Positions 17,959 through 27,017 of a stretch of DNA of 64,000 bases are shown piece by piece. A program made the translations under genes and the position numbers. Positions within the stretch are counted from its first letter, which is position 1, and every line of letters starts with the position of its first letter. Below the pieces are notes generated by a model, which was given only the letters and a program-made list of their open reading frames with translations, made no database searches and had not been told where the DNA came from. This DNA is from Shewanella zhangzhouensis. GTDB lineage: Bacteria > Pseudomonadota > Gammaproteobacteria > Enterobacterales > Shewanellaceae. The stretch covers positions 2,788,501 through 2,852,500 of the forward strand of contig NZ_CP080414.1 in assembly GCF_019457615.1 (NCBI RefSeq), written 5' to 3'.

Positions 17959-18348
17959 GTGAACCCACTGGCTAAAGTCGGGCAACTTGCCCTGATTGGT
18001 TTGATGCTGATGCTGACAAGCACGTTGGCTATCGGCCAGGACAAAGATGCAGCCACCGCATGGAAACTGATTGAACAGGGCGCCATGCTGGTCGATGTAC
18101 GTACACCGGAAGAATATGCTGCAGGGCATATCGAAGGTGCCATCAACATTCCCTACGAGGAAGTGGCCGCTGAATTTGCCAAACGAGCCATCGACAAGGA
18201 CACTTCAGTGGTACTCTATTGTCGCAGCGGCAGACGCAGTGGTGTTGCCAATGATGCCCTGAACGCGGCTGGCTTTACCCAGGTATACAACGGCGGTGGC
18301 TACGAGACTTTGGCGCAATCGGGCAAATCCGAACAAAGCCAAAAGTAA
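17959..18348 (+). CDS. Periplasmic rhodanese-like domain protein
   Basis: This 129-residue protein has a signal peptide (VGQLALIGLMLMLTSTLAIG, about residues 6-25) and one rhodanese domain. The domain shows MLVDVRTPEEYAAGHIEGAI and the active-site loop VVLYCRSGRRSG, whose Cys is the persulfide carrier. The start is a GTG at 17959 with AAGGAG upstream. It is the last gene of the RND-DUF2892-rhodanese group, and a terminator follows at 18378. Single-domain periplasmic rhodaneses of this kind (PspE-like) transfer sulfane sulfur to thiol or cyanide acceptors; the physiological acceptor is unknown. Confidence 0.92.
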   Translation: MNPLAKVGQLALIGLMLMLTSTLAIGQDKDAATAWKLIEQGAMLVDVRTPEEYAAGHIEGAINIPYEEVAAEFAKRAIDKDTSVVLYCRSGRRSGVANDALNAAGFTQVYNGGGYETLAQSGKSEQSQK

Positions 18349-18377
18349 CGCCCTGCCACAACAGGTTATCCCCATCC

Positions 18378-18403
18378 AAAAGGCACCCTAAGGGTGCCTT
18401 TTT
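18378..18403 (+). terminator. Rho-independent terminator of RND-rhodanese operon
   Basis: The stem AAAAGGCACCCT and its complement (18378-18403) ends in a T run, 30 bases after the rhodanese stop. Confidence 0.9.
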
Positions 18404-18889
18404 GTTATCAGCTTGTTTTCCACCGAACCGCATGGCAAGCGGTATCCCTATGGCTAAAGCCATAAAAATGGCGCCAAACCGATGATTTAGTCTCGTAACA
18501 GCTGAAACCCACCTTATATCCAACAAAAACGAATAAGTTATAACCAAATACAATAAAAAGCATAAAATTTTAATATTTTCACAAATTTAATATCAAAATT
18601 TCGTTTTACCTCTGTTTTACCTGTCGGCACACTGCTCCATTCAAGGATCCGAATATTCATTCAGCAAGCCATCAAGCAAGCGAATACAGCCCACTCAACT
18701 TGCATAAATATTCTAATTTGGCACTTTTTCACCCAACCATACCCACACGCTATTCTGTTTACATTACGTTTACAAATGTTTCATCGATAGATACATTCAC
18801 TGCCGAAAATGGATTTCAGGTTTTACCGAATGGATGCCAAATAACAACGACAAGTTCTGCCTCTTGCAACATGGAAGACGAGTATGACA
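18404..18889. other. AT-rich leader region of S8 peptidase
   Basis: These 486 bases are clearly more AT-rich than the flanking genes. No convincing gene was found: a 90-residue frame at 18700-18972 runs into the peptidase gene in another frame and has no ribosome site. The peptidase promoter and any control sites should lie here. I could not fix a promoter. Confidence 0.5.
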
Positions 18890-21295
18890 ATGAAACACAA
18901 AAAAACTTTAGCCCTGGGTTTATCAACCCTCGCACTGGCAGTGTCTGCCGGTGTTCATGCCGCACCTACTGACGCTGTCTTCGCCAAAGGCGAAAACTCC
19001 CCGCTGCCAAAGCGCTATGTAGTTAAATTCAAAAACAATGCCGCAGCCGAGCTTTACAGTGCTGAAGACACACTCAACAGCATGCAGTATCAGCCACGCA
19101 GCCATGAAGTCTATGGTCACCACCGTGCGCTCAATGCCGCCAGCGCCAAAGAAATGAAGCGTATCGGTCGCAGCAACGCTTACACAGTGAAGCTGGACAA
19201 CAATGGCATCAAGGCCCTGCGTGCCCGTGCCGATGTTGAATTTGTGGAAGAAGACGTGCCACGTCGTCTGCTCGCTGAAACCACCCCCTGGGGTCAAACC
19301 TTTGTGGGTGCAACTCAGCTGGCCGATAACCTGAGCGGCAACCGCACCATCTGTATCATCGACTCAGGCTATGACCGTGGTCATGCCGATCTGTCGGGCA
19401 ACAATGTCACAGGTACCAATAACTCAGGTACCGGCAACTGGTTCGAACCTGGTAACAACAACGCCCACGGTACCCACGTTGCCGGTACCATTGCGGCGAT
19501 TGCCAACGGTGAAGGCGTGGTGGGCGTATTGCCAAACCAAAATGCCAATATCCATATCATCAAAGTGTTCAACGAAGCGGGCTGGGGTTACTCGTCAAGC
19601 CTGGTCAGTGCCGTGGACACCTGTGTGGCCAATGGTGCCAACGTTGTCAGCATGTCTTTGGGTGGCGCCAGCTCAAGCACCACAGAGCGCAACGCCCTGG
19701 CTGCCCACTACAACAACGGCGTACTGCTGATTGCTGCCGCGGGTAACGATGGTGACAACACCCACAGCTACCCGGCATCCTACGACAGCGTGGTATCTGT
19801 TGCTGCCGTCGACAGCACCAAGCAGCATGCTGCGTTCTCCCAGTACACCAATCAGGTGGAAGTGTCAGGTCCCGGTGAAGCCATTCTGTCTACCGTGACC
19901 CGCGGCGAAGGCCGTTTGTCTGACATCGTTGTTGGTGGCCAGTCTTACTTCAACAACGGTGTAGTACCGCACAACCGTTTGGTGAAGTCCGGTACCAGCT
20001 ACGCCCAGGCTCCCATCAACGGCACTGTAACCGCCACCCTGGCCGAGTGTAGCGTGTCTGGCAGCACCTTTAACTGTGGCAACATGGCAGGCAAGGTGTG
20101 TCTGGTTGAGCGTGTTGGCAACCAGGGCTCCAGCTACCCTGAAATCAACGCGGCCAAGGCCTGTCAAAACGCCGGTGCTTCTGCCACCATCGTTTACTCA
20201 AACACCGCCCTGCCCGGCCTGCAAAACCCCTTTGTGGTTGACACCAACAGCGAGCTGACCAAGGTGTCTGTGTCGGTTGACCGCGCTACTGGCTTGGCGC
20301 TGCGCAGTCACATTGGTTCCAGTGTGACCGTATCCAGCGAAGGTGGAAAGGACTACGAGTACTACAACGGTACGTCTATGGCGACCCCACACGTTTCCGG
20401 TGTAGCCACCTTGGTGTGGAGTTATCATCCAGAGTGTAGCGCCGCACAGGTACGTGCAGCCCTGCGTGCAACAGCCGAAGATCTGGATGTGGCTGGCCGT
20501 GACGACAAGACAGGTTATGGTCTGGTTGATGCGGTTGCCGCCAAAGAGTATCTGGACGCTTCCTGCGATGGCCCAACCAATGGCGGTGGCAACAATGGTG
20601 GCTCAGACGCCGAGATGACCAATGGCGTTGCCAAGAGCAACCTCGCCGGTGCCAAAGATGAAGAGCTGCACTTCTTTATCGATGTGCCTGCCGGTGCCAC
20701 CAACCTGAACTTTGCCATGAGCGGTGGCAGCGGTGATGCGGATCTGTACGTTCAGTACGGTGCGGCTCCCACCACCAGCAGCTACGATTGCCGTCCATGG
20801 AAAGGCGGTAACACCGAATCTTGCCCAATCACCACAGCTCAGGCCGGTACCTACTATGTTATGGTGCAGGGTTACAGCGCCTTCAGTGGTGTGAATCTGG
20901 TTGCCAGCTACACTGCGCCTACCGGCGGCAGCACTGGTGGTACCACGGGTCCTGCGACTTATACCAACACCGATAACTACAGCATTCCGGACAACAACAC
21001 CGCCGGGATCAGCAGCCCTATCGATGTAAGCCGCAGTGGCGATGCCGGCACTGTTACCGTGAAAGTGAACATCGTACACACCTACATTGGCGATCTGCAG
21101 GTTGAACTTATCACGCCAAGTGGTCAGGTAGCCGTGCTGCACGACAACACAGGCGCAGGCACTGACAACATCAGCAAGACTTACACTGTGAACGCCACTG
21201 GTGTTGAGTCTCAGGGTACCTGGAAGCTGAAAGCCGTTGACAGCTCACGCCGTGACACTGGTTACATCGACTCATGGGAAATCTCGTTCCAATAA
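18890..21295 (+). CDS. Secreted S8 serine peptidase with PA, PPC and P domains
   Basis: This subtilisin-like protease of 801 residues has a signal peptide (LALGLSTLALAVSAGVHA). An inhibitor I9-type propeptide with YVVKFKNN and YTVKLDNNGI follows. The catalytic triad is Asp158 (CIIDSGYD), His193 (AHGTHVAGT) and Ser496 (NGTSMATPHVSG). A protease-associated domain is inserted at about residues 380-480 between His and Ser. After the catalytic domain come a Gly/Asn linker, a bacterial pre-peptidase C-terminal domain (SGGSGDADLYVQYG) and a P/proprotein convertase domain (IGDLQVELITPSGQ). The ATG at 18890 is chosen because GAG lies seven bases upstream; the ATG at 18884 is too close. It is probably exported by type II secretion. 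Confidence 0.93.
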   Translation: MKHKKTLALGLSTLALAVSAGVHAAPTDAVFAKGENSPLPKRYVVKFKNNAAAELYSAEDTLNSMQYQPRSHEVYGHHRALNAASAKEMKRIGRSNAYTVKLDNNGIKALRARADVEFVEEDVPRRLLAETTPWGQTFVGATQLADNLSGNRTICIIDSGYDRGHADLSGNNVTGTNNSGTGNWFEPGNNNAHGTHVAGTIAAIANGEGVVGVLPNQNANIHIIKVFNEAGWGYSSSLVSAVDTCVANGANVVSMSLGGASSSTTERNALAAHYNNGVLLIAAAGNDGDNTHSYPASYDSVVSVAAVDSTKQHAAFSQYTNQVEVSGPGEAILSTVTRGEGRLSDIVVGGQSYFNNGVVPHNRLVKSGTSYAQAPINGTVTATLAECSVSGSTFNCGNMAGKVCLVERVGNQGSSYPEINAAKACQNAGASATIVYSNTALPGLQNPFVVDTNSELTKVSVSVDRATGLALRSHIGSSVTVSSEGGKDYEYYNGTSMATPHVSGVATLVWSYHPECSAAQVRAALRATAEDLDVAGRDDKTGYGLVDAVAAKEYLDASCDGPTNGGGNNGGSDAEMTNGVAKSNLAGAKDEELHFFIDVPAGATNLNFAMSGGSGDADLYVQYGAAPTTSSYDCRPWKGGNTESCPITTAQAGTYYVMVQGYSAFSGVNLVASYTAPTGGSTGGTTGPATYTNTDNYSIPDNNTAGISSPIDVSRSGDAGTVTVKVNIVHTYIGDLQVELITPSGQVAVLHDNTGAGTDNISKTYTVNATGVESQGTWKLKAVDSSRRDTGYIDSWEISFQ

Positions 21296-21310
21296 TCCAT
21301 TGAGTCTGTG

Positions 21311-21337
21311 AAAAAGGAGCCTTAGGGCTCCTTTTTT
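21311..21337. terminator. Bidirectional terminator between S8 peptidase and yaeQ
   Basis: The stem AAAAAGGAGCC with its complement GGCTCCTTTTT has A and T tracts on both sides. It lies between two convergent genes and can serve both. Confidence 0.88.
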
Positions 21338-21392
21338 ATTGGTAAAATACCGATGAAGCGATGTTAAAACACCCTGATTGGGTTAAACGGTG

Positions 21393-21932
21393 TTATTTAA
21401 GGCTCCGGGGGACAATCACCACGTCATATTCACCATTGGAGACACGCACGTTACCCTCCTCATCGATATTGACCGCCAATGTCATGGTTTTGGCGACAAA
21501 GGGCAACAAAACCTCCAGGCTTGGATTATCGAACGCGAGCACCGAAAGGGAGTCGATTCGGGCACACTTTCCGGCCATGTCATCCCACCAATGGGCCAAA
21601 TCCTGGCCGCCGTAGGCGAACACCACCACCTTATCGGCCCGATTGACAGCACGTTTTATCCGCCGCTCATCCGCCAGGCCAAACTCCGCCCACAGCAAAT
21701 AGTGACCATCGAGCGCCTGTTCACAGAGCTCAGGTTCGTCCTGATTACAGAGTTCACCAACAAATTTAAGCCCCGCTGAGGCATAAAGTGCAAAGGCAAG
21801 CAGCCTGAGCATCAGCCGCGGCTCGGTCTCGGAGGGATGCCGCGCCAGCGTCAGTTTGTGATAGCCGAAATAGCCACGGCGTAAGTCGGCTATCTCAAAA
21901 CTGACTTTATGGACATCGGACTTAAGCGTCAT
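21393..21932 (-). CDS. yaeQ: YaeQ family protein
   Basis: This 179-residue YaeQ family protein has a compact PD-(D/E)XK nuclease-like fold. Conserved phrases are RRGYFGYHKLTLARHPSETE, LRLLAFALYA and GHYLLWAEFGLADERRIKRA. Relatives are cytoplasmic proteins of unknown biological function. E. coli YaeQ was once linked to suppression of rfaH loss, but that claim is not firm. It is the last gene of a minus-strand group, 18 bases after the siroheme synthase gene, and ends at the shared terminator at 21311. Confidence 0.92.
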   Translation of the reverse strand: MTLKSDVHKVSFEIADLRRGYFGYHKLTLARHPSETEPRLMLRLLAFALYASAGLKFVGELCNQDEPELCEQALDGHYLLWAEFGLADERRIKRAVNRADKVVVFAYGGQDLAHWWDDMAGKCARIDSLSVLAFDNPSLEVLLPFVAKTMTLAVNIDEEGNVRVSNGEYDVVIVPRSLK

Positions 21933-21950
21933 GGCAATGACAAAACGGCT

Positions 21951-22862
21951 TTAAAGCGCGCCTGGCCTGAGATGTCTGGCCTGGGGGAAATGGGCCCTGA
22001 GCGCCTTTATCTGGGCCGCATCAGCGTATACCAGCACCCTTTTACCCGTTTCCAGCGCTTTATCCAGGGCGGCAAAGGAAGACGCTGGCCTGCGCTCGGC
22101 ATCGCGCCTTAGCAGTTCATTCAGCTCTGGCGGCAGACTGATGTCGGACTCGATAATATCAAGGCGCTGCAACATGGCCATGGCGGCGATGGGCAATAGC
22201 CTGGGTGAGGTATCCTCATCAATCAGCAGCAGCTCACCCTGCCCCTCGAGGGACAAAAACGCATCTTCGAAATGAAGCTCCGTCTGAGCATCAAATCTGT
22301 CACCGTTGAGGGCAAAAAACCGCTCCCAGAAACGTCGGCGGGCAGGCACAGTGGCAAGGGTTTCCTGTACCTGTTGTCGCCGCGACGCAATAAAGTCGAA
22401 CAAGGGCGTCAGTGAGGGCGGCAGCCAGGCTTCGAGGCGTGCCCTTATGTCTCTGGCAAATACAGGGGCGGCACCGGCCGTACTGATGGCGACAACCAGG
22501 CGACCGCGGTCGACGATGGAGGGGGTGATAAAGTCGCAATACGCCGGGTTATCCACCACATTGGCCCAAATATTCCGGCGCCTGGCAACACCGGTAAGAT
22601 GCACATTCAGCGCTTCGTCGTTGGTGGCAAGGTACAGCAAATCCCAATCGCAAATATCATCATCGTTGACGGGACGTTCATGGAGCTTAATGCGGCCGCT
22701 GTGGCTTAACGCCTGAATCTCTGCGCAGGCTTCAGTGGCTATTACGGTGATCAGCGCGTCAGTGCGGCAGAGCAGCTCCAGCTTACGGGCGGCCACATCA
22801 CCGCCCCCCACGACCAGAACCGAGCGGTCACGGGTATCAACAAACAGGGGAAAATATTGCAT
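21951..22862 (-). CDS. Siroheme synthase (precorrin-2 dehydrogenase/ferrochelatase)
   Basis: This 303-residue protein matches the bifunctional N-terminal part of CysG (Met8p/CysG-B type). It oxidises precorrin-2 with NAD+ and inserts Fe2+ to give siroheme. The start MQYFPLFVDTRDRSVLVVGG with GDVAARK is the NAD-binding site, and NPAYCDFITPSIVDRGRLVV followed by AISTAGAAPVFARDIR contains the dimerisation and catalytic elements. The uroporphyrinogen methyltransferase domain of full CysG is absent, and about 80 extra C-terminal residues of unclear role are present. It lies eight bases after a rhodanese gene, so the pair is probably cotranscribed and may serve sulfite or nitrite reduction. Confidence 0.9.
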   Translation of the reverse strand: MQYFPLFVDTRDRSVLVVGGGDVAARKLELLCRTDALITVIATEACAEIQALSHSGRIKLHERPVNDDDICDWDLLYLATNDEALNVHLTGVARRRNIWANVVDNPAYCDFITPSIVDRGRLVVAISTAGAAPVFARDIRARLEAWLPPSLTPLFDFIASRRQQVQETLATVPARRRFWERFFALNGDRFDAQTELHFEDAFLSLEGQGELLLIDEDTSPRLLPIAAMAMLQRLDIIESDISLPPELNELLRRDAERRPASSFAALDKALETGKRVLVYADAAQIKALRAHFPQARHLRPGAL

Positions 22863-22870
22863 CTGCGGTC

Positions 22871-23230
22871 CTAGTCAGTCACCAGCGGCAGTTGACGGGC
22901 AACCCAGGCTTTGTAGCCACCCACCAGAGAAGCCACCTTGGTGTAACCCATGAGCTGCAGGTTATACGCCGCCAATGCAGAGCGATAGCCGCCACCGCAG
23001 TAGAGCAACAGGGGAGTCGATTTATCGGGGAAACGGGTTTCCACATCCCGCTCAAGAATGCCACGGCCCAGGTGTCTGGCGCCGGGAAGTCGGTCTTTCA
23101 GCCATTCGTGATCTTCACGAACATCGAGCAGTTGCCAGCTGTCGTCGGCCTGATACTCCTCAACGGAGATTTCTGTAACCTTGGGAAGTATTGATTCAAC
23201 CAAGGCAACAAATCCGGGATTATGCTGCAT
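22871..23230 (-). CDS. Rhodanese-like domain protein (cytoplasmic)
   Basis: This 119-residue single-domain rhodanese has QLLDVREDHEWLKDRLPGAR and the active-site loop PLLLYCGGGYRSALAA with its catalytic Cys. No signal peptide is seen, so it is cytoplasmic. It precedes the siroheme synthase gene by eight bases on the same strand. A similar rhodanese occurs in the periplasm-directed gene at 17959, but that one has a signal peptide and a CRSGRRS loop, so the two are distinct. It likely transfers sulfane sulfur; the acceptor is not known. Confidence 0.92.
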   Translation of the reverse strand: MQHNPGFVALVESILPKVTEISVEEYQADDSWQLLDVREDHEWLKDRLPGARHLGRGILERDVETRFPDKSTPLLLYCGGGYRSALAAYNLQLMGYTKVASLVGGYKAWVARQLPLVTD

Positions 23231-23307
23231 TTTGAACTCCTTATGATGCCCTTTTGCGACCAGTGTAGTGCTATGGTCAGGGCTTCACAAGTGATGCATG
23301 CACAAGT

Positions 23308-23625
23308 TCAGTTATGGGCTTCGCTGCGCTCAGAACTGCAATGCCAGCACAGCTCAAAGCTGGCTTCATTCATCTCATGGCAGTTCAAACATTGCCATTG
23401 GGGACGGTCACCACCCAGGCTGTCCAGTTGGCTTTGGGCCTTGGCGAGCTCAGATTCATTGACCCACAATTCGACATTCTGCAGATCAACCGGCAGCTCA
23501 CCTACACCACCGAGCAGCGCCTCGCCTCTGAGTTCTACCTGTATACCGGCAACCTGTAACAGCCCTTTCCAGGTATGGGCCTGGAGCAAATTGCCACCGG
23601 CCAATAAACATTTACGTTGTTCCAT
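23308..23625 (-). CDS. DUF2007 domain protein with C-terminal zinc ribbon
   Basis: This 105-residue protein has an N-terminal DUF2007 domain. The signature GGNLLQAHTWKGLLQVAGIQ resembles the signal-transducing PII-like fold in this family. A C-terminal zinc ribbon shows CLNCHEMNEASFELCWHC (CX2C-X12-CX2C). It is small and cytoplasmic. It may be cotranscribed with the rhodanese and siroheme synthase genes 77 bases downstream. The function is unknown. Confidence 0.85.
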   Translation of the reverse strand: MEQRKCLLAGGNLLQAHTWKGLLQVAGIQVELRGEALLGGVGELPVDLQNVELWVNESELAKAQSQLDSLGGDRPQWQCLNCHEMNEASFELCWHCSSERSEAHN

Positions 23626-23781
23626 CGGACTTTCCTACAACTACTGCTGTCTCTTTTGATATATGCCCCACTCCCGGGCCAGCCCATGCTAGCGACAAAT
23701 CGCTGTAAAATCGAGCACTGAAAAGCCGACATTGTTAACATTTTTAGAACATGCTGTTTGGTATTTACGAAAATGAACCAT

Positions 23782-23809
23782 AAAAAAACCACCTCGAAGG
23801 GTGGTTTTT
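23782..23809 (-). terminator. Terminator of tgt-yajC-secD-secF transcript
   Basis: The arms AAAAACCACC (23784-23793) and GGTGGTTTTT (23800-23809) form a stem with T-rich flank on the minus strand. It lies 17 bases past the secF stop codon. Confidence 0.88.
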
Positions 23810-23825
23810 AAGGTCATCATGCCGC

Positions 23826-24773
23826 TTAAGGCATAATCGAAGGCTGGTCGGCGCCTTCTTTCTCGACTTCTACCGGCATCATGTGCTCACGGTTGATGCC
23901 AAGACGAATGGCCAAATAACTCGCCACATAGATGGACGAGTAGGTACCCACCACAATACCCAGCAGCAGCGCCGTTGCGAAGCCGTGAATAAGGGTGCCG
24001 CCCTTGAGGAACAAGGCCACCACGGTGATGAGTGTGGTACCGGTCGTAATGATGGTACGGCTCATGGTTTGGGTGATGGAGTTGTTAACCACCTCTTCCG
24101 GGGTACCCTTACGCATCTTGAGGAAGTTCTCACGGATACGGTCGAATACCACGATGGTGTCGTTGAGCGAGTAACCCACAACGGTCAAGAGACCCGCCAG
24201 AACCGTCAGGTCAAACTCCAGCTGCAGCACGGAGAACACGCCCAGGGTCACGATAACGTCGTGAGCCAGTGCGGCAACCGAACCTGCGGCAAGACGCCAC
24301 TCGAAGCGGAAAGACACGTAAATAAGGATACAGATAAGCGCCACCAGCACCGCAAGGCCGCCCTGCTCTGCCAGTTCCTTACCGACCTGTGGTCCCACAA
24401 ACTCCACGCGCTTTTGGACAACTTCAGGGTCGAGTTCAGTGGCTTTGGCCATCACCACTCGCACCTGGTCGTCACTCTTCACGCCTTCACGTACCTGCAG
24501 ACGCACCAGCACGTCACGGCTTGAACCAAAGTTCTGAACCACGGCACCGGCCACAAGCGGCTCGGTGAGGTTGCTGCGCAGTGTCTCGAGGTTAACCGAC
24601 TTGGAGAATTCCATCTCCACCACGGTACCACCGGTAAAGTCCAGGCCCCAGTTGATACCGCGGGTCGCCAGAGATACCAGCGAACCCACCACCAGGATGG
24701 CAGACAGGATACTGATGGGCGCGGCGTGCCGTAAGAAATTGATGGAGCCTTTGATATCTAAAATCTGAAACAT
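23826..24773 (-). CDS. secF: Protein translocase subunit SecF
   Basis: This 315-residue inner-membrane protein forms the SecDF complex, which uses the proton gradient to help pull secreted proteins through SecYEG. It has six membrane segments and one periplasmic domain. Landmarks are GINWGLDFTGGTVVEMEFS near residues 40-58 and the TM4 stretch GYSLNDTIVVFDRIRENF, which carries the conserved Asp. It lies 13 bases after secD, in the order yajC-secD-secF usual for proteobacteria. A terminator follows. Confidence 0.97.
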   Translation of the reverse strand: MFQILDIKGSINFLRHAAPISILSAILVVGSLVSLATRGINWGLDFTGGTVVEMEFSKSVNLETLRSNLTEPLVAGAVVQNFGSSRDVLVRLQVREGVKSDDQVRVVMAKATELDPEVVQKRVEFVGPQVGKELAEQGGLAVLVALICILIYVSFRFEWRLAAGSVAALAHDVIVTLGVFSVLQLEFDLTVLAGLLTVVGYSLNDTIVVFDRIRENFLKMRKGTPEEVVNNSITQTMSRTIITTGTTLITVVALFLKGGTLIHGFATALLLGIVVGTYSSIYVASYLAIRLGINREHMMPVEVEKEGADQPSIMP

Positions 24774-24786
24774 GATATGGGCTTCC

Positions 24787-26637
24787 TTAAATCGACAATT
24801 TCTTCACACGCTTACCACCCCAGAGGGCGTTCACGATAGCACGTGTACCCACAATGGCAGTAAACATGGAGGTGGCAATACCAATCATCAGGGTCACGGC
24901 AAAGCCTTTGACCGCACCTGTACCCACGGCAAACAAAATCAGTGCCGTCAGGAAGGTGGTGATGTTGGCGTCGGCGATGGTCGACAGTGCGTTGCCATAA
25001 CCTTCATGGATAGCCTGCTGTACGCTGCGACCGGCACGAAGCTCTTCACGGATACGTTCATAAATCAGTACGTTACCGTCAACCGCCATACCCACAGTCA
25101 GTACCATACCGGCAATACCCGGCAGGGTCAGCACCGCACCCGGGATCATGGACATGACGCCCACTACCATGATGAGGTTGGCACACAGTGCCAGGTTGGC
25201 AATCACACCAAAGGCACGGTAGTACACCAGCATAAAGGCCAGCACCACAACCATACCCCAGATCATCGCCTGCAGACCGTTTTCGATGTTTTCAGCACCC
25301 AGGCTTGGACCAATGGTGCGTTCTTCCACGATTGATACAGGGGCAATCAGGGCACCGGCGCGCAGCAAGAGCGCCAGATTCTGCGACTCGCTGTGGGTCA
25401 GACCCGTGATAACAAAGTTGCGGCCAAGGCGTGCCTGAATGGTGGCAACCGAGATAACTTCCTCGATTTTACGCATCTTCACGCTGCCATCGGGGTTACG
25501 CTCACCGCTGTCCTTGTATTCAATGAACAGGGTCGCCATCGGCTTGCCGATGTTGTCCTTGGTAACGTTGGAGAAGATTTCCCCACCCTTGGCATCCAGC
25601 TGAATAGCAACCTGTGGACGGCTGTATTCGTCGAAAGAAGGCTGGGCACCGGTAATATGGTCACCGGTCAACATCACTTCTTTCTTCAGTACCACAGGAC
25701 CACCTTCGCGGCGCTGATACAGCTCGCTGCCGGCTGGCACACGGCCATTGGCAGCGGCAGCCACGTCGGCTTTTTCATCCACCATGTGGAATTCAATGGA
25801 GGCTGTGGCACCCAGAATTTCCTTGGCGCGGGCAGTGTCCTGCACGCCGGGAAGTTCCACGATGATGCGCTCAGCACCCTGACGCTGCACCACTGGCTCA
25901 GCCACACCCAGCTCGTTCACACGGTTACGTATGGTAGTGATGTTTTGCAGCAGGGCTTCCTCTTTGATTTGCTTGAGGTAGGCCTCGCTCATCACCGCCA
26001 GCAGTACCACGTTGTCACCACTGGAGATGTCAGAAAACACCATGTCATTGCCACGGCTCTTCAGGAAACGTTCTGCCTGAGACAGGGTCTCGGCGTCACG
26101 GAACTTGATTTCGATACCGCGCACAGTGCGATGGACACCGGCATAACGAATACGCTCTTCACGAAGTTGGCTGCGAAAATCGGCAATCTTGGCCTCTTCC
26201 ATCTTGCGGATGGCTTCGCTCATGTCCACTTCCATCAGGAAGTGCACACCGCCGCGAAGGTCGAGACCCAGCTTCATGGGGCTGCCGCCCACTGACTCCA
26301 ACCACTCGGGGGTGGCCGGTGCCAGGTTCAGGGCAACTGTATATTTGTCGCCAAGCAGTTCGGCAATGGTTTCTTTGGCTGTGAGCTGATCTTCAGCATT
26401 GGCCACACGCACCAGCAACTGGCCATTTTCAAGCTCAGAACGCTTGATACCTATGCCCTTGGCGGTCAGTGCGGCTGACACGTCAGATTGGGTAGTTGCG
26501 GTAACGTCTGCACCACGGGTAGCCACGACCTGGACGGCATGATCCTCGCCGAACAGGTTGGGCAGCGCATAGAAGCCACCAATGGCGATGACCAGCACCA
26601 CCATGATGTTCTTCCACATTGGGTATTTATTTAGCAC
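24787..26637 (-). CDS. secD: Protein translocase subunit SecD
   Basis: This 616-residue RND-like membrane protein is the larger half of SecDF. It has an N-terminal membrane segment and a long periplasmic P1 domain containing MKLGLDLRGGVHFLMEVDMS. The head subdomain includes RVNELGVAEPVVQRQGAERI. Five C-terminal membrane segments contain VLTVGMAVDGNVLIYERIRE, whose Asp is part of the proton path. The length fits E. coli SecD (615). The ribosome site is at the 5' side of the ATG at 26637, 18 bases after yajC. Confidence 0.97.
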   Translation of the reverse strand: MLNKYPMWKNIMVVLVIAIGGFYALPNLFGEDHAVQVVATRGADVTATTQSDVSAALTAKGIGIKRSELENGQLLVRVANAEDQLTAKETIAELLGDKYTVALNLAPATPEWLESVGGSPMKLGLDLRGGVHFLMEVDMSEAIRKMEEAKIADFRSQLREERIRYAGVHRTVRGIEIKFRDAETLSQAERFLKSRGNDMVFSDISSGDNVVLLAVMSEAYLKQIKEEALLQNITTIRNRVNELGVAEPVVQRQGAERIIVELPGVQDTARAKEILGATASIEFHMVDEKADVAAAANGRVPAGSELYQRREGGPVVLKKEVMLTGDHITGAQPSFDEYSRPQVAIQLDAKGGEIFSNVTKDNIGKPMATLFIEYKDSGERNPDGSVKMRKIEEVISVATIQARLGRNFVITGLTHSESQNLALLLRAGALIAPVSIVEERTIGPSLGAENIENGLQAMIWGMVVVLAFMLVYYRAFGVIANLALCANLIMVVGVMSMIPGAVLTLPGIAGMVLTVGMAVDGNVLIYERIREELRAGRSVQQAIHEGYGNALSTIADANITTFLTALILFAVGTGAVKGFAVTLMIGIATSMFTAIVGTRAIVNALWGGKRVKKLSI

Positions 26638-26655
26638 GCCTTTCGCCCTCTTGGC

Positions 26656-26991
26656 TTACAGGGACTGGATAGAGCCTTTTGGCAATACCGCTGCGATGTA
26701 GTCCTTTTTGATGGTGATGTTGGTGCTGTCATTCAGCGCCAGCAGTACATAGTCGCTGTCTTCAGAGATCTTGGCGATTTTGCCGAGAATACCGCCGCTG
26801 GTCAGCACTTCGTCACCCTTGGACAGGGAAGACATCAGGCTTTTGTGCTCTTTGACGCGCTTGGACTGAGGACGAAAGATCATAAAGTAGAAGATCAGGC
26901 CAAACAGGCCCAGCATGATCACAAGTTCCATGGTACCGCCACCCTGAGGTGCTGCACCGGCTGCATTGGCATACGCGTTAGAAATAAACAT
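26656..26991 (-). CDS. yajC: Sec translocon accessory protein YajC
   Basis: This 111-residue inner-membrane protein associates with SecDF. It has one membrane segment (MELVIMLGLFGLIFYFMIF) followed by the RPQSKRVKEHKSLMSSLSKG signature and GDEVLTSGGILGKI, both diagnostic of YajC. It sits between tgt and secD in the conserved order and on the same strand, 26 bases after tgt. Confidence 0.96.
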   Translation of the reverse strand: MFISNAYANAAGAAPQGGGTMELVIMLGLFGLIFYFMIFRPQSKRVKEHKSLMSSLSKGDEVLTSGGILGKIAKISEDSDYVLLALNDSTNITIKKDYIAAVLPKGSIQSL

Positions 26992-27017
26992 AGCTTTCTC
27001 TTCTTATTGCTTGATTG

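Noticed and set aside
18700..18972. A 90-residue plus-strand frame before the S8 peptidase
   Set aside because: It has no ribosome site and runs into the peptidase signal peptide in another frame.
25393..26295. A 300-residue open frame opposite secD
   Set aside because: It is an antisense shadow of secD, rich in His and Thr, with no domain or start signal.
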